Assembly (NCBI GenBank): GCA_041396905.1 | Contig: JAWKXQ010000003.1 | Span: forward strand, 62,001 to 126,000 | Source of the DNA: JACXVD01 sp020446665 | GTDB lineage: Bacteria > Pseudomonadota > Alphaproteobacteria > Sphingomonadales > Sphingomonadaceae | Direction of reading: 5' to 3' | Length of the DNA stretch: 64,000 bases | Shown here: piece by piece, positions 33,847 through 42,802 of the stretch | How the letters are laid out: every line of letters starts with the position of its first letter | Position numbering within the stretch: the first letter of the stretch is position 1 | The notes under the pieces: model-generated | The model's database searches: none | Told to the model about the DNA's origin: nothing | Seen by the model: only the letters and a program-made list of their open reading frames with translations | Position numbers and translations under genes: made by a program

Positions 33847-33959
33847 GTCACCCCGGACTTGATCCGGGGTCCCGCTATTATTCGAGCACGAGGGTTCGTT
33901 CAAACATGCCGACATAGCACTCCAAGTCAAGCGGGACCCCGGGTCAGGCCCGGGGTGAC
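33847..33959. repeat. Dispersed palindromic repeat between yjbQ and zwf
   Basis: The left arm starts GTCACCCCGGACTTGATCCG and ends GGGGTCCCGC. The right arm starts GCGGGACCCCGGGTCAGGCC and ends CGGGGTGAC. They are near-perfect reverse complements of 29 bases, separated by 55 bases. The 347-base gap 33789-34135 holds this element and, nearer zwf, a tandem 10-base repeat TTGCGCCGCG (34093-34112). I see no gene in it. Confidence 0.8.
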
Positions 33960-34135
33960 GAGGTGGGGTTATCTTGCCCTATTATCCACGCCAACCAATA
34001 CAACCACCGCCCCCCCTTCATGAATAAGTATGCGCGGCCATGGTCCGTAAGGGACCCGCTTGCTAGGAAGAGCGCTGCAATGCAAAATCGCTTTGCGCCG
34101 CGTTGCGCCGCGCGATCTCAAGGGAATAAGAGCCT

Positions 34136-35575
34136 ATGAGCTTTACCGCCGACCGCCTCCTGCTCTTCGGGGCCACGGGCGACCTTGCCCAGCGTATGCT
34201 GCTGCCCTCGCTTTGCGCGCTGGACGCCGAAGGGCTGATTGACGAAAAGCTGGAGATTGTCGGCACTGCCCGCTCCGATCTGGACGATCATTCCTTCCGC
34301 AATTTCGCGCGTGAGGCTTTGGAAAAATTCATGCCCGCCAACCGGCGCGGCAGCATGGCGACTTTCCTCAACCGGCTGCATTATCAGGCGCTCGATGCCT
34401 CCACGCTGGAGGGATTTGACGCGCTGGCGACCAAGGTGGGGCAGCCGCAGGACGGGCTGGCCATTTTCCTGTCCACTGCACCCAGCCTGTTCGAACCAAC
34501 CATCGCCGGCTTGCAGCATGCGGGCCTTGCCGATGGTAATGTCCGGATCGGGCTGGAAAAGCCGCTCGGCACCGATCTTGCCAGCAGCCGGGTGATCAAT
34601 GATGCGGTAGCCAACGCCTTTAGCGAAGACCGGATTTACCGGATCGACCATTATCTGGGCAAGGAGACGGTCCAGAACCTGCTGGCGCTGCGCTTTGCCA
34701 ACATCATGCTGGAGCCGATCTGGAACGCGAATTACATCGACCATGTCCAGATCACCGTGGGCGAAACAGTCGGGCTGGAATCGCGTGTCGCCTATTACGA
34801 CGATAGCGGCGCGTTGCGCGATATGGTGCAGAACCACATGCTCCAACTGCTTTCGCTAGTGGCGATGGAGCCTCCGACCAGCTTCGATTCCACCGCCGTT
34901 CGCGATGAGAAAGTGAAAGTGCTGCGTGCCCTGCGCGCCGTGGCCGAAGGCGAAACTGTGACCGGCCAATATCGCAGCGGTGCGATCTGCGGCCAGGCCG
35001 TGCCCGGCTATGACGAGGAACTGGGCAAGGATAGCGACACGGAAACCTTCGTCGCGATCAAGGCGCATGTCGAAAACTGGCGCTGGAAAGGCGTGCCTTT
35101 CTACCTCCGCACGGGCAAGCGCCTGCCCGAACGTGTCACCGAAATCGTCATCCAGTTCCGCCCGGTGCCGCATTCGATCTTCAGCGGTAAAGGCGCGAAA
35201 AGCGTGCCAAACCGGCTGGTGATCGGAATCCAGCCGGAAGAGAATATCACGCTGAGCATGATGGCCAAGGTGCCGGGGCTCGACCGCGATGGCATCCGCC
35301 TGCGCAGCGTTCCGCTGGATATTGCCATGCCCGATGCCTTTGTGGGGCAGCACAAGCGGATCGCTTATGAGCGGTTGCTGCTCGATCTGGTAGAAGGCGA
35401 CCAGACCCTGTTTGTGCGGCGTGACGAAGTGGAAGCGCAATGGGAATGGATCGACGCGATCCGTGCTGGCTGGGCGGAAAGCGGCCTCACCCCCAAGCCC
35501 TATATCGCTGGTAGCTGGGGGCCGAGCGCCGCGATTGCGCTGGCCGAACGCGACGGAGTAACGTGGCATGAATAG
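34136..35575 (+). CDS. zwf: Glucose-6-phosphate 1-dehydrogenase
   Basis: The 479-residue product has the NADP motif LLLFGATGDLAQRMLLPSL and the active-site signature RIDHYLGKETVQNLLALRFAN. The C-terminal domain includes FYLRTGKRLPERVTEI. It makes 6-phosphogluconolactone, feeding the Entner-Doudoroff genes that follow. AAGGGAAT lies about 10 bases before the ATG. No 6-phosphogluconolactonase gene lies between it and edd, so pgl must be elsewhere. Confidence 0.97.
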   Translation: MSFTADRLLLFGATGDLAQRMLLPSLCALDAEGLIDEKLEIVGTARSDLDDHSFRNFAREALEKFMPANRRGSMATFLNRLHYQALDASTLEGFDALATKVGQPQDGLAIFLSTAPSLFEPTIAGLQHAGLADGNVRIGLEKPLGTDLASSRVINDAVANAFSEDRIYRIDHYLGKETVQNLLALRFANIMLEPIWNANYIDHVQITVGETVGLESRVAYYDDSGALRDMVQNHMLQLLSLVAMEPPTSFDSTAVRDEKVKVLRALRAVAEGETVTGQYRSGAICGQAVPGYDEELGKDSDTETFVAIKAHVENWRWKGVPFYLRTGKRLPERVTEIVIQFRPVPHSIFSGKGAKSVPNRLVIGIQPEENITLSMMAKVPGLDRDGIRLRSVPLDIAMPDAFVGQHKRIAYERLLLDLVEGDQTLFVRRDEVEAQWEWIDAIRAGWAESGLTPKPYIAGSWGPSAAIALAERDGVTWHE

Positions 35576-35590
35576 GGGCATGAATAGGGG
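35567..35590. repeat. 12-bp tandem duplication at the zwf stop
   Basis: CATGAATAGGGG occurs twice in direct succession, and the first copy contains the zwf stop codon TAG. It looks like a recent slippage duplication. Confidence 0.7.
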
Positions 35591-35601
35591 CAGCATCGTC
35601 T

Positions 35602-35739
35602 CCCCCCTCTTCTTTAGAGGAGGGGCAGCGAGACTTGGCGAACTGCAGGTGAGCCTAGTCGCAGCGGGGTGGTGCTATGGCGCAAACGACGCTGGCGCGT
35701 CGATACCACCCCCAACCCCCTCCTCTGAAGAAGAGGGGG
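35602..35739. repeat. Dispersed palindromic repeat between zwf and edd
   Basis: The left arm CCCCCTCTTCTTTAGAGG/AGGGG and the right arm CCCCCTCCTCTGAAGAAGAG/GGGG are reverse complements with one mismatch over about 23 bases. An inner pair GGGGTGGT/ACCACCCC is also present. The right arm ends five bases before the edd ATG and supplies the only purine-rich ribosome-site-like sequence there (AAGAGGGGG). Confidence 0.78.
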
Positions 35740-35744
35740 CTTGA

Positions 35745-37556
35745 ATGGCTTCTCTGAACGACACCATCCACCGCGTCACGCAGCGCATTGTCGAACGCTC
35801 TGCCGACAGCCGCCGCGCCTATCTCGACCTGATCGAGCGCGAAGCGGAGAATATGACGGAACGGGCCGCCGTGTCCTGTTCCAACCTTGCCCATGCCTAT
35901 GCCGGGGCGACGGAGGATCAGGCCGCGCTGATGGCGCATAAGGGGCCGAACCTCGCGATCGTCACCAGCTATAACGATATGCTCTCGGCCCATCAGCCCT
36001 ATGGACGCTATCCGGAGCAGATGAAGATTTTCGCCCGCGAGGCCGGCGCCACGGCGCAGGTCGCAGGCGCCACGCCGGCCATGTGCGACGGGGTGACGCA
36101 GGGCATGGCAGGCATGGAGCTCTCGCTGTTCAGCCGTGACAGTATCGCGCTGGCGACAGCGGTGGCGATGAGTCACGACATGTATGATGGCATGGCGCTG
36201 CTGGGCATTTGCGACAAGATCGTGCCCGGCCTGCTGATGGGCGCGCTGCGCTTTGGCCATTTGCCGGGCATTTTCATCCCCAGTGGCCCCATGCCCAGCG
36301 GCATTTCCAACAAGGACAAACAGCGCACCCGCCAGCTCTATGCCGAAGGCAAGGCCAGCCGCGAGGAACTGCTCGCCAGCGAAATGGGCAGCTATCACTC
36401 GCCCGGCACTTGCACCTTCTATGGCACAGCCAATTCCAACCAGATGATGATGGAAATGATGGGACTGCACATGCCCGGCGCGGCCTTTGTCCAGCCGGGC
36501 ACGAAATTGCGGCAGGAACTGACCCGCGCGGCCACCCATCGGCTGACGCAAATCCACCGCAAGACCAATGATTACCGCCCGCTGGGCCGCTGCGTCGATG
36601 CCAAGTCCATCGTCAATGCCGCGATCGGCCTGCTGGCAACCGGCGGTTCGACCAACCACGCGATCCACATTCCCGCCATGGCCCGCGCCGCCGGGGTGCT
36701 GATCGACTGGAGCGACATGGCCGAATTGTCGCATGTCGTGCCGCTGGTCGCGCGCGTCTATCCCAATGGCTCGGGTGATGTGAACCATTTCCACGCTGCT
36801 GGCGGCATGGGCTATGTGATCGGCACGCTGCTCGATGAAGGGCTGGCGCATCAGGATATTCTGACCGTTTCCGGCGAAGACCTGTCCGCCTATGCGCGGG
36901 AACCGGGGCTGGACGGTGATGCGCTTGTCTGGCGCGAGATCGGCGAAAGCGGCGACCCGGACATGCTCCGCCCGGCCTCCGACCCGTTCCAGCCCGAAGG
37001 CGGATTGCGGCTTGTCACCGGCAATCTCGGCCGCGCCTGTTTCAAGGCCAGCGCGGTTGAGCGCGAACGCTGGACCGTGGAAGCCCCCGCGCGCGTGTTT
37101 GAAACGCAAGAGGCGGTGCTGGATGCCTTCAAGGCGGGCGAGCTTGATCGTGACGTCGTGGTCGTGGTCCGTTTCCAGGGGCCGCGCGCCAATGGCATGC
37201 CCGAATTGCACAAGCTGACCCCGCCGCTGGGCGTGCTGCAGGATCGCGGCTATCGCGTGGCGCTGGTGACAGACGGGCGTATGTCCGGCGCCAGTGGCAA
37301 GGTGCCCGCAGCCATCCATGTCACCCCCGAAGCGCATGGCGGCGGCCCGCTGGCGCTGCTGCGCGATGGCGATATGGTGAAAATCTGCGCAGAAGGCGGT
37401 GTGTTGCACACCACTGCAGACCTTTCCACGCGCAGCGCAGCCCCCTCGCCTGCCGCAGCCTCCGGGCTGGGCCGCGAACTCTTCGCAATCTTCCGCCAGC
37501 ATGCCGACAGCGCGGAACACGGCGCCAGCCCGGTGCTGGCAGGAGCAGGTCTGTAA
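35745..37556 (+). CDS. edd: Phosphogluconate dehydratase
   Basis: The 603-residue product belongs to the IlvD/Edd family. Cluster-cysteine regions are TPAMCDGVTQGMAGMELSLF, LLGICDKIVPGLLMG and SPGTCTFYGTANSNQMMMEM, and the end has VALVTDGRMSGASGKVPAAIH. It dehydrates 6-phosphogluconate to KDPG. The ATG at 35745 follows the arm of a palindromic repeat. Its stop overlaps the glk start by one base (TAATG). Confidence 0.97.
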   Translation: MASLNDTIHRVTQRIVERSADSRRAYLDLIEREAENMTERAAVSCSNLAHAYAGATEDQAALMAHKGPNLAIVTSYNDMLSAHQPYGRYPEQMKIFAREAGATAQVAGATPAMCDGVTQGMAGMELSLFSRDSIALATAVAMSHDMYDGMALLGICDKIVPGLLMGALRFGHLPGIFIPSGPMPSGISNKDKQRTRQLYAEGKASREELLASEMGSYHSPGTCTFYGTANSNQMMMEMMGLHMPGAAFVQPGTKLRQELTRAATHRLTQIHRKTNDYRPLGRCVDAKSIVNAAIGLLATGGSTNHAIHIPAMARAAGVLIDWSDMAELSHVVPLVARVYPNGSGDVNHFHAAGGMGYVIGTLLDEGLAHQDILTVSGEDLSAYAREPGLDGDALVWREIGESGDPDMLRPASDPFQPEGGLRLVTGNLGRACFKASAVERERWTVEAPARVFETQEAVLDAFKAGELDRDVVVVVRFQGPRANGMPELHKLTPPLGVLQDRGYRVALVTDGRMSGASGKVPAAIHVTPEAHGGGPLALLRDGDMVKICAEGGVLHTTADLSTRSAAPSPAAASGLGRELFAIFRQHADSAEHGASPVLAGAGL

Positions 37557-38533
37557 TGGACCTCGTCACCGTTGATATTGGCGGCACCCATGCCCGCTTT
37601 GCCATTGCCAGCATTGCCGCTGATGGCACGATTTCGCTGAGCGAGCCGGAAACGCTGCACACCTCGGACCATGCCAGTTTCCAGACCGCGTGGGAGGATT
37701 TCCGCGCGCGGCAGGGGGGCAGCCTGCCCGATGCCGTGGCCATGGCGATCGCCGGGCCGGTGGGTGGTGACGTGATCCGCTTCACCAACAACCCGTGGAT
37801 CATCCGCCCGGCGCTGGTGAAGGAAAAACTGGGCGTATCGCACTATACCATCGTCAATGATTTCGCCGCTGTGGGCCATGCCGTGGCGCGGGCTGATGAA
37901 AGCCAGTTCCTCCATTTGGCCGGGCCTGACACGCCGCTGCCCGCCAGTGGCACGCTCAGCGTGCTGGGCCCCGGCACAGGCCTTGGCGTCGCGCATTTGT
38001 GGCGCGATGGCGCAGGGCAATATCGCGTGCAAGCGACCGAAGGCGGGCATATCGACTTCGCCCCGCTCGATTCCATCGAAGACGCCATCCTTGCCCGGCT
38101 GCGCAAGCGGCATAACCGCGTTTCAGTGGAACGCGTGGTGGCAGGCCCGGCTATTGTCGATATCTATCAGACGCTGGCCGCGATGGAAGGACGCGCGGTT
38201 ACCGAGCTCTCCGACGTGGAAATCTGGACCCGCGCCAATAGCGGGGAAGACAGTCTGGCCGCCGCAGCCGTGGACCGTTTCTGCCTCTCGCTTGGCTCTG
38301 TCGCAGGGGACATGGCGCTGGCGCAAGGGGCCAGCGGCGTCGTGATCGCTGGTGGCCTGGGCTATCGTATCCGCGAGACGATCCTCGCCAGCGGCTTTGA
38401 AGGTCGCTTCTGCGCCAAGGGCCGCTTTGCCGGTTTGATGGCGCAGCTTCCCGTCAAGCTCATTGTCCACCCGCAGCCCGGCCTGTTTGGCGCGGCAGCT
38501 GCCTTTGCCAGCGAACATGGAATTAGCAAATAA
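37556..38533 (+). CDS. glk: Glucokinase
   Basis: The 325-residue product has the ATP-binding VDIGGTHARFA at the start, TIVNDFAAVGHAV with the catalytic Asp, LGPGTGLGVAHLW and EGGHIDFAP, as in bacterial group B glucokinases. It phosphorylates glucose to glucose-6-phosphate for zwf. Start and stop each overlap the neighbouring genes by one base, so edd, glk and eda are translationally coupled. Confidence 0.96.
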   Translation: MDLVTVDIGGTHARFAIASIAADGTISLSEPETLHTSDHASFQTAWEDFRARQGGSLPDAVAMAIAGPVGGDVIRFTNNPWIIRPALVKEKLGVSHYTIVNDFAAVGHAVARADESQFLHLAGPDTPLPASGTLSVLGPGTGLGVAHLWRDGAGQYRVQATEGGHIDFAPLDSIEDAILARLRKRHNRVSVERVVAGPAIVDIYQTLAAMEGRAVTELSDVEIWTRANSGEDSLAAAAVDRFCLSLGSVAGDMALAQGASGVVIAGGLGYRIRETILASGFEGRFCAKGRFAGLMAQLPVKLIVHPQPGLFGAAAAFASEHGISK

Positions 38534-39144
38534 TGACCTCTGTAAGTGACATCATGCTGGCTGCTCCGGTTGTCCCGGTGATCGTGATTGACGATGTGGC
38601 CCATGCCGTGCCTCTGGCCGAAGCGCTGGTGGCAGGCGGCTTGCCTGCGCTGGAAGTGACCATGCGCACCCCCGCCGCGCTGGACGCAATCCGCGCGATG
38701 AAGCAGGTGCCCGGCGCGATTGTCGGCGCGGGCACAGTGCTGAACCCGGAAATGCTGCAGCAGGCGCTGGACGCTGGCAGCGAATTCATCGTTTCCCCCG
38801 GACTGACTGAACCGCTGGGCAAGGCCGCGATTGCCGCTGGCGTGCCGTTCCTGCCCGGCACCGCCAATTCCAGCGACATCATGCGCGGGCTCGACATGGG
38901 CCTCACCCATTTCAAATTCTTCCCGGCCATGGCCTCAGGCGGCCTGCCCGCGCTAAAGGCAATCGCGGCTCCGTTTGGACAGTGCAAGTTCTGCCCCACC
39001 GGCGGGATCAGCGAAGCCAATGCACCGGAATGGCTCGCCTTTGATCCCGTGCTATGTGTGGGCGGCAGCTGGGTCGCTCCGCGCGGCGCCCCCGATCAGG
39101 ATGCGATCAAGGCAGCAGCAGAAAAGGCGAGCAAGCTGGCATGA
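38533..39144 (+). CDS. eda: KDPG aldolase
   Basis: The 203-residue class I aldolase has the catalytic Glu in LPALEVTMRTPAAL, the Schiff-base Lys in THFKFFPAMASGG, and the phosphate-binding FCPTGGISEANAPEW. It splits KDPG into pyruvate and glyceraldehyde-3-phosphate, completing the Entner-Doudoroff route. The ATG shares one base with the glk stop, and its own stop overlaps the next start as ATGA. Confidence 0.96.
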   Translation: MTSVSDIMLAAPVVPVIVIDDVAHAVPLAEALVAGGLPALEVTMRTPAALDAIRAMKQVPGAIVGAGTVLNPEMLQQALDAGSEFIVSPGLTEPLGKAAIAAGVPFLPGTANSSDIMRGLDMGLTHFKFFPAMASGGLPALKAIAAPFGQCKFCPTGGISEANAPEWLAFDPVLCVGGSWVAPRGAPDQDAIKAAAEKASKLA

Positions 39145-41918
39145 AAACAGTCGAAGATCTGGTCGAACGTTTGCAGGTGCACCATGCGCGCACCAAGGAA
39201 ACACCCCTGTTCAACCCGGTCTTCCAACTGTCGCTCGACCTGTCGCGCGCGCTGGAAGCGGGCGAGATGGACCTCGATACGATCGAGCAGATGATCGAGG
39301 ATCTCGAATGCGACACGCTGCAAAGCCGCGCACAGCGCTTGCGGCGGCTGGTCGCCCCGGTCGTGCCGGACGAAAATCGCAGCGCGCTGGAGGCTACGCT
39401 CGACACCAGCGATTTCGATGCTTTCCGTACTCGCTGGGAGCATCCACAGCTCCATGCCGTGTTCACCGCGCACCCGACCTTCCTGCTCTCCCCTGCCCAG
39501 TCTGCCTCTGTCGCCAATGGTGCGGGCAGCTCCGGTGAGATCACTTCCGGCTTGTGCACCAGTGGCGCGGAAAAGCCGCCGGTCACGCTGGCCTTTGAAC
39601 ATGGCGAAGCGATGCGCGCCATCGCCCATGGCCAGCAGGCGCGGGACCGGATCGTGGCAAGCTTGCTGGAAAATGCCGCAGAGGCATGGCCCGCCAAATG
39701 GTATGACTTCACGCCCCTGCCCTTCCGCTTTGCCAGCTGGGTCGGCTATGACATGGATGGTCGGACGGACATTAAATGGCACGATTCCATCGGCTTCCGC
39801 CTGTCGGAGAAGGCCGAGCGGCTCACACGTTATGTCAGCGATCTGCAAGCGATAGACGCCGATCATGCGCTGTTGAAAGAGCTGCGCCCCGCCGCTGATT
39901 TCGCGGCCGAGCGTGCCGCCGATTTTGCCGCTGACCTGTCCGATCCGGCGGCTTTGTCCGTTGCCGCCAATCGCCTGACCGCCACCGATCCGCGTAAACT
40001 GCTCAGCCTCGCGCCCTATATTGAGCGGCTGGAAGCTGAAGCGCGGGGCGCGGATACTGCGCGCGCCGTCCAACTCAAGACACTGGCTGCGGCCATGCGG
40101 GCTGACGGGCTGGGCATGGGCTGGATCCACTTCCGGGTGAACTCCAAACAGCTCCACAATGCGATCCGCCGCCGGATTGACCCCACCAACGAGCTTGACC
40201 TGGGCAGTCGCGGCGCGATTGCCCGGCTGCGCGAAGCGCTGGCCGAAGTGAAGCCGCTGCGCACCAATTTCGCCGCGCTGGCCATCGAAAGCAGCACCGC
40301 CATCCGCCAATTCCTCGCCATGGCGCAAATCCTGCACCATGTGGATGCCGACGCACCGATCCGCATGCTGATCGCGGAATGCGAACAGCCCTCCACTGTG
40401 CTGGCCGCGCTGTATTTCGCCAAATTGTTCGGGATCGAAGACAAGGTCGATGTCTCGCCTTTGTTCGAGACCGAAAGCGCGCTGGAACATGGTGGGCGCT
40501 TTCTCGACTCGCTGCTGCGCGAAAAAAGCTATCAGGACTATGCCCGCACCCGCGGCCGGGTGGCGATCCAGACCGGCTTTTCCGACGCCGGGCGCTTTGT
40601 CGGCCAGATCCCGGCCAGCCTCGCCATTGAGCGTTTGCAGGGGCGCTTTGCCGAAGCGATGGCCGCCAACGGGCTGAGCGATGTTGCCGCGCTGATTTTC
40701 AACACTCATGGCGAAAGCATGGGGCGCGGTGCTCATCCAGACAGTTTTGCCGACCGGCTGGAATGGCCGCTCAGCCCCTGGACCCGGCGGCGCTTTGTCC
40801 GCGCCGGTGTGCGGCTGGAGCCGGAAGTCAGCTTTCAGGGCGGCGATGGCTATTTGTTCTTCGCCACGCCCGAACTTGCGCTGGCCACGCTCACGCGCAT
40901 CGCGTGCCTGCGCCCGGCAGAGACCGACCCCGATGCGCCGACCGATTCCTTCTATCGCCGGACCGATCTGAGCCTCGATTTCTATCGCGCGATCCGCGAT
41001 CACCAGCGCGAGCATCTGGAAAGCAGGACCTATAGCCGGGCGATCACCGCCTTTGGCCTCGGCATGCTCAACCAGACCGGCAGCCGGGTCTCGCGCCGCC
41101 AGAGCGACCTGTCGGCGGACCGCGAGATGAGCCTGCGCCAGATCCGCGCCATTCCGCATAATGCGATCCTGCAGCAATTGGGCTATCCGGTGAACATCAT
41201 CGCCGGGATCGGCAGCGCGGCAGACGGCAATTATGAAGAGCTGGCCAGCCTGCTGCGCGAGAGCGAGCGCGGGCGGCAATTGGTGCGCCTTGTGCGTTCC
41301 TCCAACGCATTGGCGAGCATCAAGACGGTCGCTGCCTATGGCGAATTGTTCAATTCCGCCTATTGGGCCAGCCGCCCCTATCGCGGGACAGAAACCAACA
41401 TGGCCAGCGCATGTGAAAGCCTGTCAGAATATCTGACCAAGGATGATCGCACCGGCGTGTTCCGCCGCCTCGCCTCGCGCCTGCGGGTCGATGCGATGAA
41501 GCTGCATCGGCTGCTCGATCTGATCCCAGATGAAAACCCGCTGGAAGATCGCGAACATATTCGCCGTTCCATCGGCGTGCTTCAGGCGCTGCGGCTGGCG
41601 CTGTTCCAGCATATGTTCGTGAAAGCGGTATCCGTGCCGGTGTTCAGCCGCGCCAATGACATCAGCCGCGATGATGTGCTGGAAATGGTCTTCTCGCTGC
41701 GGGTTGAGGAAGCGCTCGCCCAGTTGCGGCGCGCCTATCCCACCAGTTTCCCCCAGCTGGAGGATTTCGCCGTGGATGAACCCAGCGACTATCCCGATAG
41801 CGATGCAGAAGGTTACGGCCAGATCCAGCGCGACTATATCGACCCGCTGGAGCGGGCCTGGCACTTGTCGCTGCGGGTAACCACTGCGATTGCCAATGAA
41901 TTCGGGGCACATGGCTGA
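39141..41918 (+). CDS. Divergent phosphoenolpyruvate-carboxylase-like protein
   Basis: The 925-residue product has the length and general order of PEP carboxylase. VFTAHPTF keeps the catalytic-His block TAHPT, and GSRVSRR keeps the late GSR motif. Other signatures are changed: GYDMDGRTDI stands for GGDRDGNP, QTGFSDAGRF for the YSDSxKDAG segment, and THGESMGRGAHP for HGRGGSIGRGG, so one of the two loop Arg is lost. Its ATG overlaps the eda stop. It could be an anaplerotic carboxylase of a divergent branch or have another PEP-related function; only the superfamily is certain. Confidence 0.8.
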   Translation: MKTVEDLVERLQVHHARTKETPLFNPVFQLSLDLSRALEAGEMDLDTIEQMIEDLECDTLQSRAQRLRRLVAPVVPDENRSALEATLDTSDFDAFRTRWEHPQLHAVFTAHPTFLLSPAQSASVANGAGSSGEITSGLCTSGAEKPPVTLAFEHGEAMRAIAHGQQARDRIVASLLENAAEAWPAKWYDFTPLPFRFASWVGYDMDGRTDIKWHDSIGFRLSEKAERLTRYVSDLQAIDADHALLKELRPAADFAAERAADFAADLSDPAALSVAANRLTATDPRKLLSLAPYIERLEAEARGADTARAVQLKTLAAAMRADGLGMGWIHFRVNSKQLHNAIRRRIDPTNELDLGSRGAIARLREALAEVKPLRTNFAALAIESSTAIRQFLAMAQILHHVDADAPIRMLIAECEQPSTVLAALYFAKLFGIEDKVDVSPLFETESALEHGGRFLDSLLREKSYQDYARTRGRVAIQTGFSDAGRFVGQIPASLAIERLQGRFAEAMAANGLSDVAALIFNTHGESMGRGAHPDSFADRLEWPLSPWTRRRFVRAGVRLEPEVSFQGGDGYLFFATPELALATLTRIACLRPAETDPDAPTDSFYRRTDLSLDFYRAIRDHQREHLESRTYSRAITAFGLGMLNQTGSRVSRRQSDLSADREMSLRQIRAIPHNAILQQLGYPVNIIAGIGSAADGNYEELASLLRESERGRQLVRLVRSSNALASIKTVAAYGELFNSAYWASRPYRGTETNMASACESLSEYLTKDDRTGVFRRLASRLRVDAMKLHRLLDLIPDENPLEDREHIRRSIGVLQALRLALFQHMFVKAVSVPVFSRANDISRDDVLEMVFSLRVEEALAQLRRAYPTSFPQLEDFAVDEPSDYPDSDAEGYGQIQRDYIDPLERAWHLSLRVTTAIANEFGAHG

Positions 41919-42019
41919 ATCCAGCCGTCGTTAACGATTAGGGTCTATGCTCGTCCCGCAATTGGACGACCCGCACGCTGCCATGGCATCGCGCGCGGGA
42001 AACCGGCATAAAGGGACGC

Positions 42020-42802
42020 ATGGAACCGATGCTCAAATGGATTGGCGGCGCGACTGCCGCAGTGGTGCTTCTGTTCGGCGGTGCAACGCTGGCAGGCAAG
42101 GTCATGGATGCGCGCGACACAGCGCCTGCGCCGGTTGAAGCGCAGCAAGCTGGCCTTGTGCTGGACGTGGATGAAGAGCTGGCGGGTCAGGGTGCAAGCC
42201 TGGAAGATGTAATCCCCGCTGACGCCGCTCAGGCAGAAGGTGCCGCGCAGGCCGAAGCAACCCCCGGCGCGCAGCCCGCAATTGCTGGCACGGCAGATAG
42301 CCAACCCGGCATCGAGAAAGCCGCCGCGAAGAAAGACGAACGCTTTGTCATCAAGCGGATCCTGCCGATTGAAGGCCCGCTGAAATATGGCGAATGGCAT
42401 TGGGACGATGAAGGTGTGCCCCCCGGCCCGCTGGTGGTGACGGTCGATCTCAAGGCGCGCGTCGTCTCCGTCTTCCGTGGCGGCTATGAAATCGGCGCGA
42501 CTGTGGCCATGCTCGGCACGAAAGATCACCCTACCCCAACCGGCATTTTCCCGATCCTGACCAAGGAACGGCACAATGTTTCGGAGAAATACAACAACGC
42601 CCCCATGCCGTACACGCTGCGCCTGACCTGGGACGGCATCGCTGTTCACGGCGGCTCAGTGGTTGAAAATGGCTATGCCAGCCATGGCTGCATCGCGGTG
42701 CCCGATGAATTTGCCAGCCGTCTCTTCGCCATTGCGCGCAAGGGTGACAAGGTGATCATCACCGATGGCAAGCAGATCGGGATGGGGGATTCGATCCTCT
42801 AA
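42020..42802 (+). CDS. YkuD-type L,D-transpeptidase
   Basis: The 260-residue product has an N-terminal signal anchor (WIGGATAAVVLLFGGATLAG) and an Ala/Glu/Pro-rich linker to about residue 105. The YkuD domain follows, with PTPTGIFPIL, the His in IAVHGGSV and the active-site SHGCIAVP. The Arg that normally follows SHGC[VI] is Ala here. It is expected to cross-link peptidoglycan or attach proteins to it in the periplasm. Its stop overlaps the convergent tilS stop by four bases. Confidence 0.88.
   Translation: MEPMLKWIGGATAAVVLLFGGATLAGKVMDARDTAPAPVEAQQAGLVLDVDEELAGQGASLEDVIPADAAQAEGAAQAEATPGAQPAIAGTADSQPGIEKAAAKKDERFVIKRILPIEGPLKYGEWHWDDEGVPPGPLVVTVDLKARVVSVFRGGYEIGATVAMLGTKDHPTPTGIFPILTKERHNVSEKYNNAPMPYTLRLTWDGIAVHGGSVVENGYASHGCIAVPDEFASRLFAIARKGDKVIITDGKQIGMGDSIL

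Noticed and set aside
33682..33930. A short minus-strand frame spanning the palindrome before zwf
   Set aside because: It crosses the repeat arm and the end of yjbQ; its protein contains the typical repeat translation (TPDQVRGD) rather than a conserved domain.
35655..37520. A 621-codon minus-strand frame opposite edd
   Set aside because: edd motifs cover the whole span on the plus strand, and the opposite reading has no family features.
39096..41279. A 727-codon open frame antisense to the PEPC-like gene
   Set aside because: It is a composition shadow, with no ribosome site and no recognisable domain. The plus-strand gene has clear motifs and overlaps eda properly.
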